From Shinisaurus crocodilurus (taxonomy: Eukaryota; Chordata; Lepidosauria; Squamata; Shinisauridae), in contig CM037876.1 of NCBI GenBank assembly GCA_021292165.1, positions 309,640,492 through 309,704,491 on the forward strand: DNA of 64,000 nucleotides. The letters run 5' to 3'. The notes below the pieces were generated by a model, which did no database searches, was not told the DNA's origin, and saw only the letters and a program-made list of their open reading frames with translations. This document shows positions 51,987-62,774 of the stretch, in pieces. The position numbers were made by a program, and so were the translations under genes. Numbering within the stretch: the stretch's first letter is position 1; every line of letters begins with the position of its first letter.

Positions 51987-52454
51987 GTGGTAGGGTTAGC
52001 CCTGGCACAAGGTCTCTTGCCACCTGAAGCGAGAACACACACAGCCACCTCCGCCACTGCTTTGCACCCCTTCCCCACCACCACCAGCAGCAGCTCATGC
52101 CCCTTCCCAAGCTGCAGGGCTCTTGCGAGAGCTTGGCTGGCCGGCTGGAGCCCCATGGCTGCGGCTTCTGCCCATGGTGGCAGCAAAGGTGAGGGGAGAC
52201 AGAGGGCAGGCGACTGCTCTAGAGAGCCCCACGCCAGCCACTCTCTTGCGGCAGCAAATGCCACAGCAGGAGGACATCTGGCGGGCTCTCCAGGGCACCC
52301 GCTGGAGGAGGAAACGGAGGAAGGATCAGCGCAATTTTCTGCTCCTCCCCCTCTGCTGCCCGATGCGGGCAACTCAGCCTGCCTCATGACAGAGCAGGCC
52401 CTGGGTCTGCATCAAGAGTAAGCCGGCTTCCCATTGCGGCATCTGACTTGCCAC
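51987..52454. other. GC-rich, probably a decayed MITE; no gene called
   Basis: GTTAGCCCTGGCACAAGGTC and GCCACCTGAAGCGAGAACAC resemble the CAGGGCTGGCC family at 28457. The 144-codon frame (51987-52421) and its reverse have no domain. Confidence 0.4.
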
Positions 52455-52585
52455 TGACCAGAAGCCCCAGGAGTTGCGCCTCCTCTCCACCATTGCACCT
52501 TGCTTGTTCACCTGCCTCTCACTCTGGCCCAGACAATGGTGGTGGTGAGCAGAGTAGCTGCCACGGCCTTCTTGCTCACTGCAAA
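52455..52585 (+). repeat. Unclassified repeat D, copy 4
   Basis: CTTGCTTGTTCACCTGCCTC, CAATGGTGGTGGTGAGCAG and GCCACGGCCTTCTTGCTC match copy 1. Confidence 0.6.
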
Positions 52586-52654
52586 TATCATACTGCCCTT
52601 ATAAAAATCAAAACATATTTTAAAAATTATATGTTTTACTGTACAAATTTTAAT

Positions 52655-52655
<1 letters not shown>

Positions 52656-52693
<38 letters not shown>
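52656..52693. repeat. (ATT)n microsatellite
   Basis: About 13 ATT units. Confidence 0.95.
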
Positions 52694-52695
<2 letters not shown>

Positions 52696-52957
52696 TTATT
52701 TATTTATTTATTTATTTATTTATTATATTTATACCCTGCCTTTTTTTTCCTGCAAGGAACCCAAGGCGGCTTACCTCCTCCTCCTCCTCCTCCTCCTCCT
52801 CTCCATTTTATCCTCACAACAACCCTGTGAGGTAGGTTAGGCTGAGAGTCAGTGACTGGCCCAAAGTCACCCAGTGAGTTTCATGGCCGAGCGGGGAATA
52901 GAACCTGGATCTCCCAAGTCCCAGTCCAACACTCTCACCACTACACCACACTGGCTC

Positions 52958-52958
<1 letters not shown>
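52694..52958 (-). repeat. CORE/MIR-type tRNA SINE
   Basis: Minus-strand: AGAGCCAGTGTGGTGTAGTG head to a TTTATTTATTTA tail. A (CTC)n expansion is present near 52776-52800. Confidence 0.9.

Positions 52959-53003
<45 letters not shown>
52958..53003. repeat. (AAT)n microsatellite
   Basis: About 15 units abutting the SINE head. Confidence 0.95.
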
Positions 53004-53006
<3 letters not shown>

Positions 53007-53655
53007 TGCAACCACACTTGGAATATTGTGTACAGTTCTGGTTACCATACCTAAAATTGTAGAGTTGGAAAAAGGGCAGAAAAGGGCAACTAAATGTTCA
53101 AGGGGTTGGAGCAACTCCCATACGAGGAAAGGTTACAACATCTGGGATTGTTTAGCTTAGAAAAAAGGTGAGTGAGGGGAGACATGACAGAGGTGCACAA
53201 AATTATGCACATTGTGGAAAAAGTGGATAAAGAAACATTTTTCTCCCTCTCTCATAATACTAGAACCCAAAGGCGTCATACCCCATATGACCCATTTGGG
53301 TTCTAGTATTGAGACAGGGAGCGTATTGGTGGGACATATAAAAGGAAGTACTTCTTCACAGTACACATAGTTAAAAGTATGGAATTCATGCCTGCAAAAT
53401 GTATTGATGGCCACCAACCTGAATGGCTTTAAAGGGGGATTAGACAAATTAATCAAGGAGAAGGCTATCAATGGCTACTGGTCCTGATGGCTACAGGCTA
53501 CCTCCAGTTGCTGGGGAACATGGGCGGGAGGGTGCTGTTGCACTCCTGTCCTGCTTGTGGGCTTCCCATTGCGGCATCTGACTTGCCACCGTGGGAACAG
53601 AATGCTGGACTGGATGACCTTTGGTCTGATCCAACATGGCTGCTCTTATGTTTTT
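53004..53655 (+). repeat. CR1 3' region (second subfamily)
   Basis: AACCACACTTGGAATATTG (an HLEYC-type codon block), GAAAGGTTACAACATCTGGG, GAGGGGAGACATGACAGAGG, GGGGGATTAGACAAATTAAT and the end GGTCTGATCCAACATGGC. Stops and frameshifts throughout. Confidence 0.85.
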
Positions 53656-53787
53656 GTTAAGCAAGCCCGTGGTAGCAAGGATGAGAAAGAGGATGAGGAG
53701 CAATAGCAGCTTCCCCGTTGGGATGTCCACTTACACACACCCCGCTCATCCCGCGATGCTCGGTGCCCAGCAGCTGCAGTGCTCAGC

Positions 53788-53980
53788 GGACTTCCAGGTC
53801 CGCGGCGTGTCACTACCGGATCCCCGGCGCTGCGTTTTTTACGTAAACACCGAGGTAAACTACCTTAAAACTGCCATGATTTGCTATTCACGGCTGTTTT
53901 AAGGACGTTTACCTTGGTATTTACATTAAAAAGGCAGCGCCAGGGACCCGGAAATGACGTGCCAGGGACCTGGAAGCTCC
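53788..53980. repeat. Long imperfect palindrome, MITE-like
   Basis: GGACTTCCAGGTCCGCGGCG... pairs with the complement of ...GCCAGGGACCTGGAAGCTCC. Arms are about 86 bases with a centre near 53874-53893. Shared words include GGCGCTGC, TTACGTAAACACCGAGGTAA against its inverted partner, and CTTAAAAC. TSD not seen. Confidence 0.75.
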
Positions 53981-55037
53981 TTTCCTCACGGGAACTTGGA
54001 ACGAGCTGGGGCCAGGTAAGTCTTGCTCGCTGAGCTCGGGGGGGGGGGAGAGTGGGGCGATTTCGTTCCGTTCCCCCCCCCTTGAAATTCTTGGCCATCC
54101 AGCTTGTAGCAGCAGTGCCTGGTGAGAAGGCAGAGTCCCTGAGGGAGGGGTCCCACTGAGGGCATATTGTTGGCCCCGAAAGGTGTTCAAAAACAGCTGG
54201 CATTGCATAGGGCACCTTGGCGGGGGCCAGGAAAGGCGTCCGGGGGCACATTGGCGCCTGTGGGCACTGCATTGCCTACTCCTCAACTAGACCTGGAGTG
54301 CTCCAAGGCAGCCTTCTCCAACCCTGGTGGCCTCCTGCAGATGTGGTGGACATGGAAAGGGTTCCTCGTGTGGCGAGGGAAACTATTTGCTCCCCGTCTC
54401 CATTCAAATTTGCAAGGCACTTAATAAATCATAAATGAGAATAACTGTGAAAAGTATGACGGGTTTTTTTTTAAAAAAAATATCTGTGATTGGGAGTTTT
54501 CTTGCTGCGTGTCCTTCCGAAACGCCTACCTTTTGCAGAGCAGTACTGACCACAGAACGTTCCAGGCCGACGTAGCTAAAACTGTCTTCGTTTGTGACGC
54601 AACCAGCCAGACTACGTACTTTCTGATGAATTATTGCTGTTTGTAAAAAAAAAAAAACCAAAAAAAAAAAAAACCACAACAACGGCAGCCTCGGAGATGT
54701 TGATTTATGCATGTCTGCATATTAAGAAATAGCAACATGACCAACGAAAGACCACAAGAATGACATAATTTAATGTTGTCTTATTTCTCAATTTCTTAAA
54801 ACTACTACTCGGTCAAAATGAGCAAGCAAAGAACACAGGACACGCTGCTGTGTAAACGTTTTGACAATGGTAAACCTCAAAAATCGCAGCCACCTAGTGG
54901 TGGGAATCAGACACTCCCTGCAGGTTGGCCTTCAGCACACATCCTTCATCTGCATAAGTGGGTGGGACTTATTTACATGCCGGGTCGCAAAGATTGTTGC
55001 AATATATAGGACAGTGCAGGGAATTGGCCATAGCTCA
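53981..55037. other. Mostly single-copy; no gene seen
   Basis: 54310-54345 (CTCCAACCCTGGTGGCCTCC) is a MITE-arm scrap. 54420-54640 has no repeat signature and could be conserved non-coding DNA. Poly-T/A runs at 54460-54480 and 54645-54675. Confidence 0.35.
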
Positions 55038-55056
55038 GTTAGATAGATAGATAGAT

Positions 55057-55089
<33 letters not shown>

Positions 55090-55090
55090 G
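55038..55090. repeat. (GATA)n microsatellite
   Basis: About 12 GATA units that begin inside a truncated SINE head (GGCCATAGCTCAGTTAGATA). Confidence 0.95.
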
Positions 55091-55912
55091 GAATGGCCGT
55101 AACTCAGTGATAGAGCACCTGCATTGCCAGGGCCGGATTAAGAGCATTATGGGCCTGGTGCTGAGGAGGGCGCGCGGCTGAAGAGGGCGCAGAAACGCTG
55201 CGCTCCTCTTCGCTGCCGCTGCGCCGCCCCCGCCAGGCCTCCGCCTCCCCACCCTCCCGCCCGCCGCTGCCACACCCTCCCGTCCCGCTTGCCGCTGCGC
55301 CTCCCCCCGCCCTCCCGCTCGCTGCCGCTGCGCCTCCCGCCGCCGCCGCCATCACCACCACCACCGACCCCCCCCCGCCACCTACCTTCTCCGTGTCGTG
55401 TCGCTTCCGGAGCCCCGCCCTGTTGCCATGGTTTCCCCGGCAAAAAATAGCGCGGGGGTCCCGTCGCGTCACTTCCTCCTTCTCCTCGGCGGCGGCAGCA
55501 GCAGCAGCTGCAGCCGCAGCCGCAGCCGCCGCCAGGGCGGTGGGAAGGTAGGTTGGTGGTGGCGGCGCAGGGTTTGTTTGTTTTTTGCAGAGCAGGGCTG
55601 CTTTGGAGAGGGGGGGCTGCTAAATATTATTTCGCCTGGGGCGCCAAACTGCCCTGCACCGGTCCTGATTGTGGGCCTAATTTGGGGTAGGGGCCTGGAG
55701 CTGCAGCTCCAATAGCCCCTATCTTAATCCGGCCCTGTGCATTGCATGCAGAAGGTCTCAGGTTCAATCCCTGGCTTCTCCAGGTAGGGCTTGGAAAGAC
55801 TCCTTTCTGAAACTCTGGAGAGCCATGGCTGCCCGCCATCAGTGTGAACAATACTGGGCTAGATGGACCAACGGTTTGATTCATTATAAGGCCACATCCT
55901 ATGTTCCTATGT
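55091..55912 (+). repeat. tRNA-derived SINE (second family), split by a hAT element
   Basis: Left piece 55091-55127 (GTAACTCAGTGATAGAGCAC) and right piece 55738-55912 (GCATGCAGAAGGTCTCAGG, box B GGTTCAATCCC, GGGCTAGATGGACCAACGG, ATCCTATGTTCCTATG). Confidence 0.88.
55128..55737 (+). mobile_element. hAT element with CAGGGCCGGATTAAG ends and a CpG-rich insert (610 bp)
   Basis: Ends CAGGGCCGGATTAAGAGC and CTTAATCCGGCCCTG; TSD TGCATTGC at 55120-55127 and 55738-55745. Inside, 55155-55200 and 55618-55668 match the halves of the CAGGGCCGGTGC family (GAAGAGGGCGCAGAAACG; CTGCTAAATATTATTTCGCC, AACTGCCCTGCACCGGTCCTG), so the outer element holds the inner one. Between them, about 55200-55600 is extremely GC- and CpG-rich with two GGTAGGT splice-donor-like words pointing outward (55384 minus, 55545 plus). 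No transposase. Confidence 0.85.
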
Positions 55913-56228
55913 TAATTGATAAAGTCAAAATTATGCTCGTAGAATCTGTGAATATACCTCAACTCTCAGTGGTAGAAATTGTACGCTACTCACCCTAACT
56001 TGAGAATTAAACAGGGATTGTGGGGATAAATTGGGTCAGGAACAAAAAGGAAAGGAGGAGGGCTCTATGACTGTTTTGCAGTTTGAAGCTTGAGCTTAAT
56101 TGTAAAGCACAAGAAGAGCTCTGCTGGATCAGTCCATCTAGTCCAGTTTTCCAAGCCAGGCTGATGTCTATGGGAAGCCTATAAGCCTGTCCTTGCTGGT
56201 TTCCCCCAGGTGCTGATATCCAGTGGCA
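55913..56228. repeat. CR1 3' scrap (56108-56228) within unassigned sequence
   Basis: GAAGAGCTCTGCTGGATCAG, CCATCTAGTCCAGTTTTCC and GTCTATGGGAAGCCTATAAG are a minus-strand CR1 3' end; the rest is unassigned. Confidence 0.5.
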
Positions 56229-56595
56229 TTGTGGGCCGTATCCAGTGGTGACCACCTGCGAGCGGCCAGCCCCGCCAATTCCATTGCAGAAGCGGCGGGT
56301 GCACAACAGAGATTCAGTGCTTCCAGGGACAACCTGAAGTGAGTGAAAAAGCTCATGTCTGGAACGGGGCAGGTCAGCAGAGCTCACATAAGGAAGCTCC
56401 GCCGACCAACCTGCCCTGTTGCAGAAATGAGTGTTTCCACTCATTTGGGGGCTTGCCCACGGACACGCTAAATCTCAGTTGGGCAAAGTGATGGGTGCCA
56501 CTCACGCGATGGAAGCAGTGGGGCTGGCCACTCATGGGACGGAAGTGACGGTGGACCCCGCTCGTGGACGGGCAGCATTAGATATTGCTCATTGC
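56229..56595. repeat. Possible MITE with inverted arms
   Basis: CGAGCGGCCAGCCCCGCCA (56259) pairs with GTGGGGCTGGCCACTCATGG (56518), and the outer parts are partly complementary. Ends not fixed. Confidence 0.4.
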
Positions 56596-56823
56596 CTTTG
56601 AACATAGACCTTCCATACAGTGATCAGGACATAAACATTTGGGGACCATTAAAGGATTGCAAAGGAGGTTTTCTTTCTGTACCTGTGTGTGGTGAAGTTA
56701 TTTATTGTTGCAATTATTATTTTTTTCACTTAGCTCTTATCATTGAATTGTTCATTTGCACCAATGATATGCTACTTTTCAACAAAGTACCAGAGATAGT
56801 TTACAAAATGAATAAGGTAAAAT

Positions 56824-56825
<2 letters not shown>

Positions 56826-56860
<35 letters not shown>
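56826..56860. repeat. (CA)n microsatellite
   Basis: About 17 CA units. Confidence 0.95.
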
Positions 56861-57479
56861 TTATCCTCCCTGCTCTTATGAAGAATCAGAATGAGAGGAA
56901 GATGCACAAGAAGTAGAGGCATCTCTGATTATTATGGGCTGGATGGAGCAAGACTCCATCTTTAGCCTTTCCAGTTCCTTTCCATTTCTGTCTAGTGTTA
57001 TTTTAGAAATTAAGTGACGTAGGGATGTCACATATAAATAAAAAGGTGTTCCTATAGAGTGGCATTCCAATCACTGCTGAAGCTCTTTGGAAGAGGCACT
57101 TTTCTCATGTTCCCCCCTCCTGTGCTCCAAGTGTGGCAGAATACCAGTGGGTGGCGTTATGTGGAGGTAACACTGCTGAGCTGAACAAAATTATCTTTGA
57201 GGCGTGATGCTGCCTCTGCCTGTGGACTCCCAGTTGGTCCTTGGAGATGGGGAGAGGAACCATGTTTCAATGTAGGGAAACCTCCTCATCCCCCTCTAAA
57301 TCTGAGCTATAAGAAAACAGAGCCCCGAGGTCCTTCCCATTTTGGAGAAATCCACCCTCTGACTACTGAGGTGACTTCCACCTTCGGCAGTGACTTCCAC
57401 CACTAAAATCAGTGTGACTTCCTGGTGAATGTGCTTAGGACCAGGCTACCAGACTTCTAAACAGCTGAAGATGGGAAGT
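56861..57479. other. Unassigned
   Basis: No gene or repeat signature recognised. Confidence 0.3.
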
Positions 57480-57487
57480 GCTTAGGG

Positions 57488-57584
57488 CAGTGTTCTCCAA
57501 CCTTGGGTCCCCAGCATAGCTGGCTGGGGCATGCTGGGAGTTGTAGGCCAAAAACATCTGGGGACCCAAGGCTGGAGAACACTG
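57488..57584. mobile_element. Palindromic hAT-type MITE, one-arm-deleted copy (97 bp)
   Basis: TSD GCTTAGGG at 57480-57487 and 57585-57592. The left arm jumps from GGGTCCCCAG straight to CATAGCTGGC, so the centre of that arm is missing. Confidence 0.93.
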
Positions 57585-57592
57585 GCTTAGGG

Positions 57593-58280
57593 TCAGCCCT
57601 CAGCCCTTCCTTGCTCTTGCCCTTTTCATCTGTCCCCTTTCACCTCTTGAGATAACATTTGTCTTGAAAATGGCCGCTCTGTCTTATGCAGTAGTGACTG
57701 CTCCCAACATTTGTGCAACAGATGGCAAAAAAAAAAACGTTTGGCGAGGTTGTTGCGTTGGGTTGTGTCTTCTTTTCTTCCTGTCTAATCCCTGGAATGA
57801 GGGTAATGGTGACTGAAAGTACCGTAACCTGAGATTAATTGCCATGACTGCTGCTTTGACCCCATCAGCCTCCTTCCCCGGACTTCCTACTGCCTCATCT
57901 TCGTACTTACTTTACACCAGGCCTATAAAAGGTAAGACCCGGGGAGCTTATCAGATGTTTTGGTGCTGGGCCAAGAGGCCCCCATCACATTCTGCATTCA
58001 TTACTGGTCCATCTCGAGGGTGGAGAGGTGATTCCCTAAGGAAGGCAAAGGGGTTGACCTGTCAAGTGCAGCCACTGCCTGTCTCAACATCAGCCTTGAC
58101 CCCAATTGCACTTCAGTTCGATACTCCGGTATCGAGGATGGAATTTATCATTTGCCAGCATTTGCAGTGTAGGAAGAAGGGTGGGAATATATGACAGCCG
58201 CTGCCTTAGGTCAATGGAAAAAAAGAGCTGGGTTGCTGCCACACTAGCCATGTGGAGTCGGCACAATTCATGTCTACACT
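57593..58280. other. Unassigned
   Basis: Single-copy; a 116-codon frame at 57844-58194 has no domain. Confidence 0.3.
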
Positions 58281-58699
58281 GCCCGGACACTAAGATCTTC
58301 TTCAGCGGTCCTTCTCTGAGAGCCCCTGCCAAAGGAAGTTAGGCAGGTGGCTACCAGGAGGAGGGTCTTTTCTGCTGTGGCACCCCGGTTGTGGAATGAG
58401 CTCCCCAAAGAGGCTTGCCTGGCGCCTACATTGTACAATTTTCAGCACCAGGTGAAGACCTTTCTATTCTCCCAGGCATTTTAATCATCTTAATCATTTT
58501 AATCTTGTAGTTGTTTTTAACTCTGTTATTGTAATTTGAACTGCTGCTCCTAGCTTTGCGGTTTGTTTTTAATCTGTGGTTTTAAATCTTATATTTATAT
58601 TATATTGTATTTTATGGTTTTAACTGTTGTAAACTGCCCAGAGAGCTTCGGCAATTTTGGGCGGTATAAAAATGTATTAAATAAATAAATAAATAAATA
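58281..58699 (+). repeat. L2-type LINE 3' end
   Basis: CCCGGACACTAAGATCTTC, GGCACCCCGGTTGTGGAATG, CAGGTGAAGACCTTTCTATT, AACTGTTGTAAACTGCCCAG and (AAAT)n, parallel to 62775-63247. Confidence 0.9.
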
Positions 58700-58977
58700 C
58701 ACTAACCATGTGGAATTGGCACCATTTGCTGAGACAACATCACTTCCAAAGCATTACATTTCCATGTTTCCTCACTTGCTTTCTTATGTTTTCCCCCAAA
58801 TGCTCATTTGTGGTGGGGGTTTTCAGCTTCAAATGGGATTGAAGCTCAGTCCTTGCACGTGTAGCTCCATGGCCTTCTGTGGTGCAGTCAGTGTTCCACA
58901 GCGCAAGGAGTGATGTGGCTGGCGGACAGGTGTCTCTGGGTGTCAAATGTCACACCACATATACACCAGTTTCCAGA

Positions 58978-59097
58978 GGGGTAGCCATAGTAGTCTGTTG
59001 CAGCAAAAACAGCAGCGTCTCGTGGCACCTTAATAGACTAACACGTTTATTCTGGCGTAAGCATTCGTGGACCCTGTCCACTTCATTAGATGCATCA
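58978..59097 (+). repeat. Interspersed repeat with GTAGTCTGTTGCAGCAAAAAC and GCACCTTAATAGACTAACAC words
   Basis: I recall near-identical words (GTCTGTTGCAGCAAAAAC, CGTGGCACCTTA, AGACTAACAC, TTCATTAGATGCAT) as a very common repeat in reptile genomes, but I cannot name its class from the sequence. Only one copy in the window. Confidence 0.5.
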
Positions 59098-59147
59098 AGT
59101 GTTAACCTCAAATTGGCAGGTCCATATACACAAGGTGTTCAAGTTAT

Positions 59148-59328
59148 TCAGGCGGGAATATAGGGTGGGTTAAGATTTTAAAAGTTATACTGTTTTATAC
59201 TGTTTTAAATATGTTTTATATCATGTATTTTAAATGTATTTTATCATGTTGTACATCGCCCAGAGTGGCTGGTTTGCCGGCCAGATGGATGATCCAGAAA
59301 TACAACAAATAATTAAATAAATAAATGT
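59148..59328 (+). repeat. L2-type 3' tail
   Basis: TCAGGCGGGAATATAGGGTG, TTGTACATCGCCCAGAGTGG, CCAGATGGATGATCC, (AAAT)n; same subfamily as 35257-35420 and 50330-50765. Confidence 0.85.
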
Positions 59329-59357
59329 AAAATATGTTATCGGAGGGAATTGAAATG

Positions 59358-59571
59358 TATTTATTTATTATATTTATACCCCGCCTTTTTTCCTGCAAGG
59401 AACCCAACGCAGCTTACATAATCCTCCTCCTCCTCCTCTCCATTTTATCCTCACAACAACCCTGTGAGGTAGGTTAGGCTGAGAGTCAGTGACTGGCCCA
59501 AAGTCACCCAGTCAGCTTCATGGCCGAGCGGGGACTAGAACCCGGATCTCCCGAGTCCCAGTCCAACACAC
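59358..59571 (-). repeat. CORE/MIR-type tRNA SINE, head-truncated
   Basis: From TATTTATACCCCGCC through CAGTGACTGGCCCAAAGTCA to GGGACTAGAACCCGG and GTCCAACAC; the first ~30 bases of the head are missing. Confidence 0.88.
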
Positions 59572-60392
59572 AGTGATGATGATTACCTTAACAGCTGCCA
59601 TCCTCAAAATGTTGTTGGGTGATAATACAGACATCATGGCAATAGTGAACTGCTGATGTAGTGTGATTTAAAAACAACAACACAAAAAAAAAACCTTTGT
59701 CCTTATTCAACCACGGGAAAGAAGAGCTGAATCGCTTGATGAATTGTACTTCAGCGATTTCACATTCCTATCCGTCTTTGAAATTCCTTTGTTCAAGAAT
59801 GGCCACCTTAAGGTAATTGACATCCCGAGGTTGCAATCTCCCCCCACTGGTTCCTGAATATTGCCATTCCTGATGTCAGATTTGTGTGTGCATTTATTAT
59901 TTTCCGTAGAGACTGGCTTGTTTGTCCTCTGTTCAATGTGGTAGGGCATTGCCGGCCAATGATGGCATAGAGCACATTGGAAGATGAGCAGGTGCATGAA
60001 CCCGACATTGTGGGTGGCGTTATTAGGTCCTGTGATAGTGTTGCCAGCGTAGCTTTGGGGACAGAGTTGGCATCTGTGTCTGCCACAGGGTCAGGTCCCT
60101 TTGTCTGTTTCTCCATTGCAAGGTCTACTGTTGCTAAGGAGTATCCTGTTTAGGCTGGGTAGACAAGCACAGGCCCAGCACCCAAGCCCTGCGAGAGGAA
60201 AGTGTCATTGTCCCGGATGGGTTGTAGATCACTGATGACACCGTTGAGTGGTCTTGGCTGGGAACTGTAAGTGGCAACACTTGAGTTTTAGGGCTGGCAG
60301 CCCTAATTTAGCCCTAACGTGGTTGAATATGCAGGGATTCAAAAACCCACACTTTTAAGAGCAAAGCACTCTAGCCTGGGTGGATGCATCTG
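59572..60392. other. Possible old repeat with minus-strand coding remnant
   Basis: 59707-60116 is largely open on the minus strand in two frames, and the words AGGTCCTGTGATAGTGTTGCC and TTGGGGACAGAGTTGGCATCTG feel familiar from other reptile genomes. I cannot assign a family or function. Confidence 0.3.
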
Positions 60393-61067
60393 CAGGGCCG
60401 GATTAACATAGGGGCGATTGGAGCGGAAGCTCCAGGCCCATAACAGAAAATAGGCCCACAATATAGGGACGCGCGGCACGATTTGAGTTAGCTCTGATCG
60501 TTATCATTCAGCATAATTAATGATTTTTTCAAGATTAGAAAGGTGTTCTAAGCACATCTGCATTACAGGCTTGAGGCAAGACCTAGCAAGAACTGTTGTT
60601 CTCAAATTAGCATTTCGGTAGGTTTTTGCATTTCAATCACTGTTACTACATTTCTTTGAAGCACATGGGGGGCTTGCTAGGGTCTGTAATATTCAGATTT
60701 AGAAGGGACCTCTCTCTCCAGCCTCGAGCAAAAGATCTTTCTGATTCGCAGCTCAATTGTTCAAATGCTAGTTTAACAAAAAAACAAAAACAAAACCGAA
60801 ACAAATCAACAAGAACAACACAATTATTCTTGGTCAAGCAAAGCTTCCTGGCTTTTTATTATTTATTTTTTTAATAAATAAATTTGGGGGAAATTGGGAA
60901 GACCCTTACTGATGAGCTGCAGGAGTTTTTGAGTTTTGGCACTTTAATGGTAATTAAAATATTTAATTTGTTTTAATATAAAATTGCGTCTTCATTTTAT
61001 TTATTTCCATAAAAAGGCCCACCAAAATCCTCAGCACCAGGCCCATAATGCTCTTAATCCGGCCCTG
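60393..61067 (+). mobile_element. hAT element with CAGGGCCGGATTAA ends (675 bp)
   Basis: Ends CAGGGCCGGATTAACATAGG and GCTCTTAATCCGGCCCTG; TSD TGCATCTG at 60385-60392 and 61068-61075. Outer blocks (GAAGCTCCAGGCCCATAA; CAGGCCCATAATGCTCTTAA) match the outer part of the element at 55128. Internally A/T-rich with no transposase seen. Confidence 0.93.
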
Positions 61068-61075
61068 TGCATCTG

Positions 61076-61609
61076 CCAGCTTCAGTTTGTCCCACATGCA
61101 ATTTTTTTTTTAAATCTCAAGTTCGTTTTGTCTCAAAACTTTGCCAATTTTGATCGAAACCGAACCGAACCGACATTCTCACTGACCCCCCCCCCCCACT
61201 CTGATCATGGAGAATCCATGGCACCATTGTGGCTAACAGACACTGTCACAGACCTCTCCTCGTGAACGCACTGGCAGGTTCTTTGGTGCAGGCCCTGACG
61301 AAACAAACTAGAGTGGCACAAAGAGCACAGCTGTAGTTATCAAGGCAGCTGAGATGGCTTTCAGAACAGACCAATTCACAGTGGGGAGATCTACCAATAG
61401 CAACTGACCACGCTGATAGCCAAGAACACAATTTCCAGAACTCCATGTGCTGGATTGCACACAGCCTCCGCTGGCCTGTCACGGCCCCCGGCAACACACA
61501 TGTCCTGTGCCTAAGCAGGAACCAGGCAAAGTTGAAGCACTTTGTAAGACTTGGAGAATTGGAGAAGCTGAAACATCTACGCCCTGGCCCCCGCAGCTGT
61601 ACTCTTCGA
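61076..61609. other. Unassigned
   Basis: No gene or repeat signature recognised; the 140-codon minus-strand frame (61246-61668) has no domain. Confidence 0.3.
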
Positions 61610-61683
61610 CTGGGCCTCTCCCACTCAATGCTTCGCATTTGGAAGGTGTCAGATTCGATCCCTGGCACCTCGAGTTAAAAGGA

Positions 61684-61721
61684 TTCATAGATTTCATAGA
61701 TCATAGAGTTGGAAGGAGCCT
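61684..61721 (-). repeat. 5S SINE / CR1-tail scrap
   Basis: TTCATAGATTTCATAGATC and ATAGAGTTGGAAGGAGCC: only the last ~38 bases of the tail. Confidence 0.75.
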
Positions 61722-61785
61722 AGCTCTCTCTATCCGACATCCTGGAGAGCAGCTGCCAGTCAGACAACAAAACATTGGGCTAGTC

Positions 61786-61925
61786 CAGTGTTCTCCAACC
61801 TTGGGTCCCCAGATGTTTTTGGCCTACAACTCCCAGCATGCCCCAGCCAGCGTAGCTACGCTGGCTGGGGCATGCTGGGAGTTGTAGGCCAAAAACATCT
61901 GGGGACCCAAGGTTGGAGAACACTG
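61786..61925. mobile_element. Palindromic hAT-type MITE, copy 8 (140 bp)
   Basis: Both arms complete with GCGTAGCTACGCTGG centre, itself palindromic. Flanks GGCTAGTC/GACTAGAT match at 5 of 8 only. Confidence 0.9.
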
Positions 61926-61945
61926 GACTAGATGGACAAACGCGT

Positions 61946-62774
61946 TGATAGGTAGACACCTGAATGTGAGAAGCTTTCACTTCTGGGTCAAGAAGAGGGA
62001 CAGTGTGATAGGCCCTCAAGGATTTGGGGATGACTGCAATAATAGCCAGTTTCAACCAAGCTATGGAACCTTGGGAGGCAGGCCTAGGGATGGGTGAGAA
62101 TTTTGTTCAGTTCATAATTTGATACCAGCTTACCTGATTCACACTCCCTGAACTTCTGCACAAACCCGAATGCAATTGCCCTCCAAAATTCGCACTTTTC
62201 TGAACATTGCTAGCAAGTTTGTCAATGACAAAAGTGAGTGTGAAAATGCCTGTTAGGGAGGGAAGTGCACAGAGAATGCACATATTAGGGGAAACTGTGT
62301 ACAAGATTACTATATTATGGGGAGTGCATATATCTGGACAAAACGTGCACAAAAATTGGAAGAAACACACATGGAGAAACTTGTGCATTTTCATGAGGAT
62401 TTTGATGACAAATGTCACAAATCACAGTGGAAACAGGGCGGAACCAACGTGACTGTGCGCAAATCCAATGCGCTGAGTGAAAGTGAGCCCACCTGAGTCC
62501 AAAACTCTCTTCTTTGACAAGGCAGGGGCAATCCTGAGGGCACACTTATTCGGGAGTGCTGCTGAATTCAGTGGGACTTGTTTCTGAGCAAAGATGCTGA
62601 GGGTTGCGCTGCTAATGTTAACTTATATGAATATGTTCATGCAAGAAATGTATGCTCCACCTTTCTGCATATAGACTCCACAGTGACATACAAACGAATT
62701 TATACCGATAGAATAAACAAGCCGATTAACAATTAAAATAGGATCCCAGCCAAGAATCCATTTTAATCCACCAA
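61946..62774. other. No gene seen; one MITE fragment
   Basis: 62530-62605 (GGCACACTTATTCGGGAG, GAATTCAGTGGGACTTG, AGGGTTGCGCTGC) is a MITE arm related to 36463. The rest is unassigned. Confidence 0.35.

Larger units (their letters stand above)
61610..61945 (+). repeat. tRNA-derived SINE (second family), interrupted twice
   Basis: Box-B region AGATTCGATCCCTGGCACC, then a 5S-SINE tail scrap (61684-61721), ATCCTGGAGAGCAGCTGCCAGTC-type body, then a hAT MITE, then GGACTAGATGGACAAACG. Confidence 0.75.

Noticed and set aside
59707..60116. Minus-strand coding remnant as a named host pseudogene
   Set aside because: Partly open in two frames, but I cannot tie it to any family; left as unassigned.
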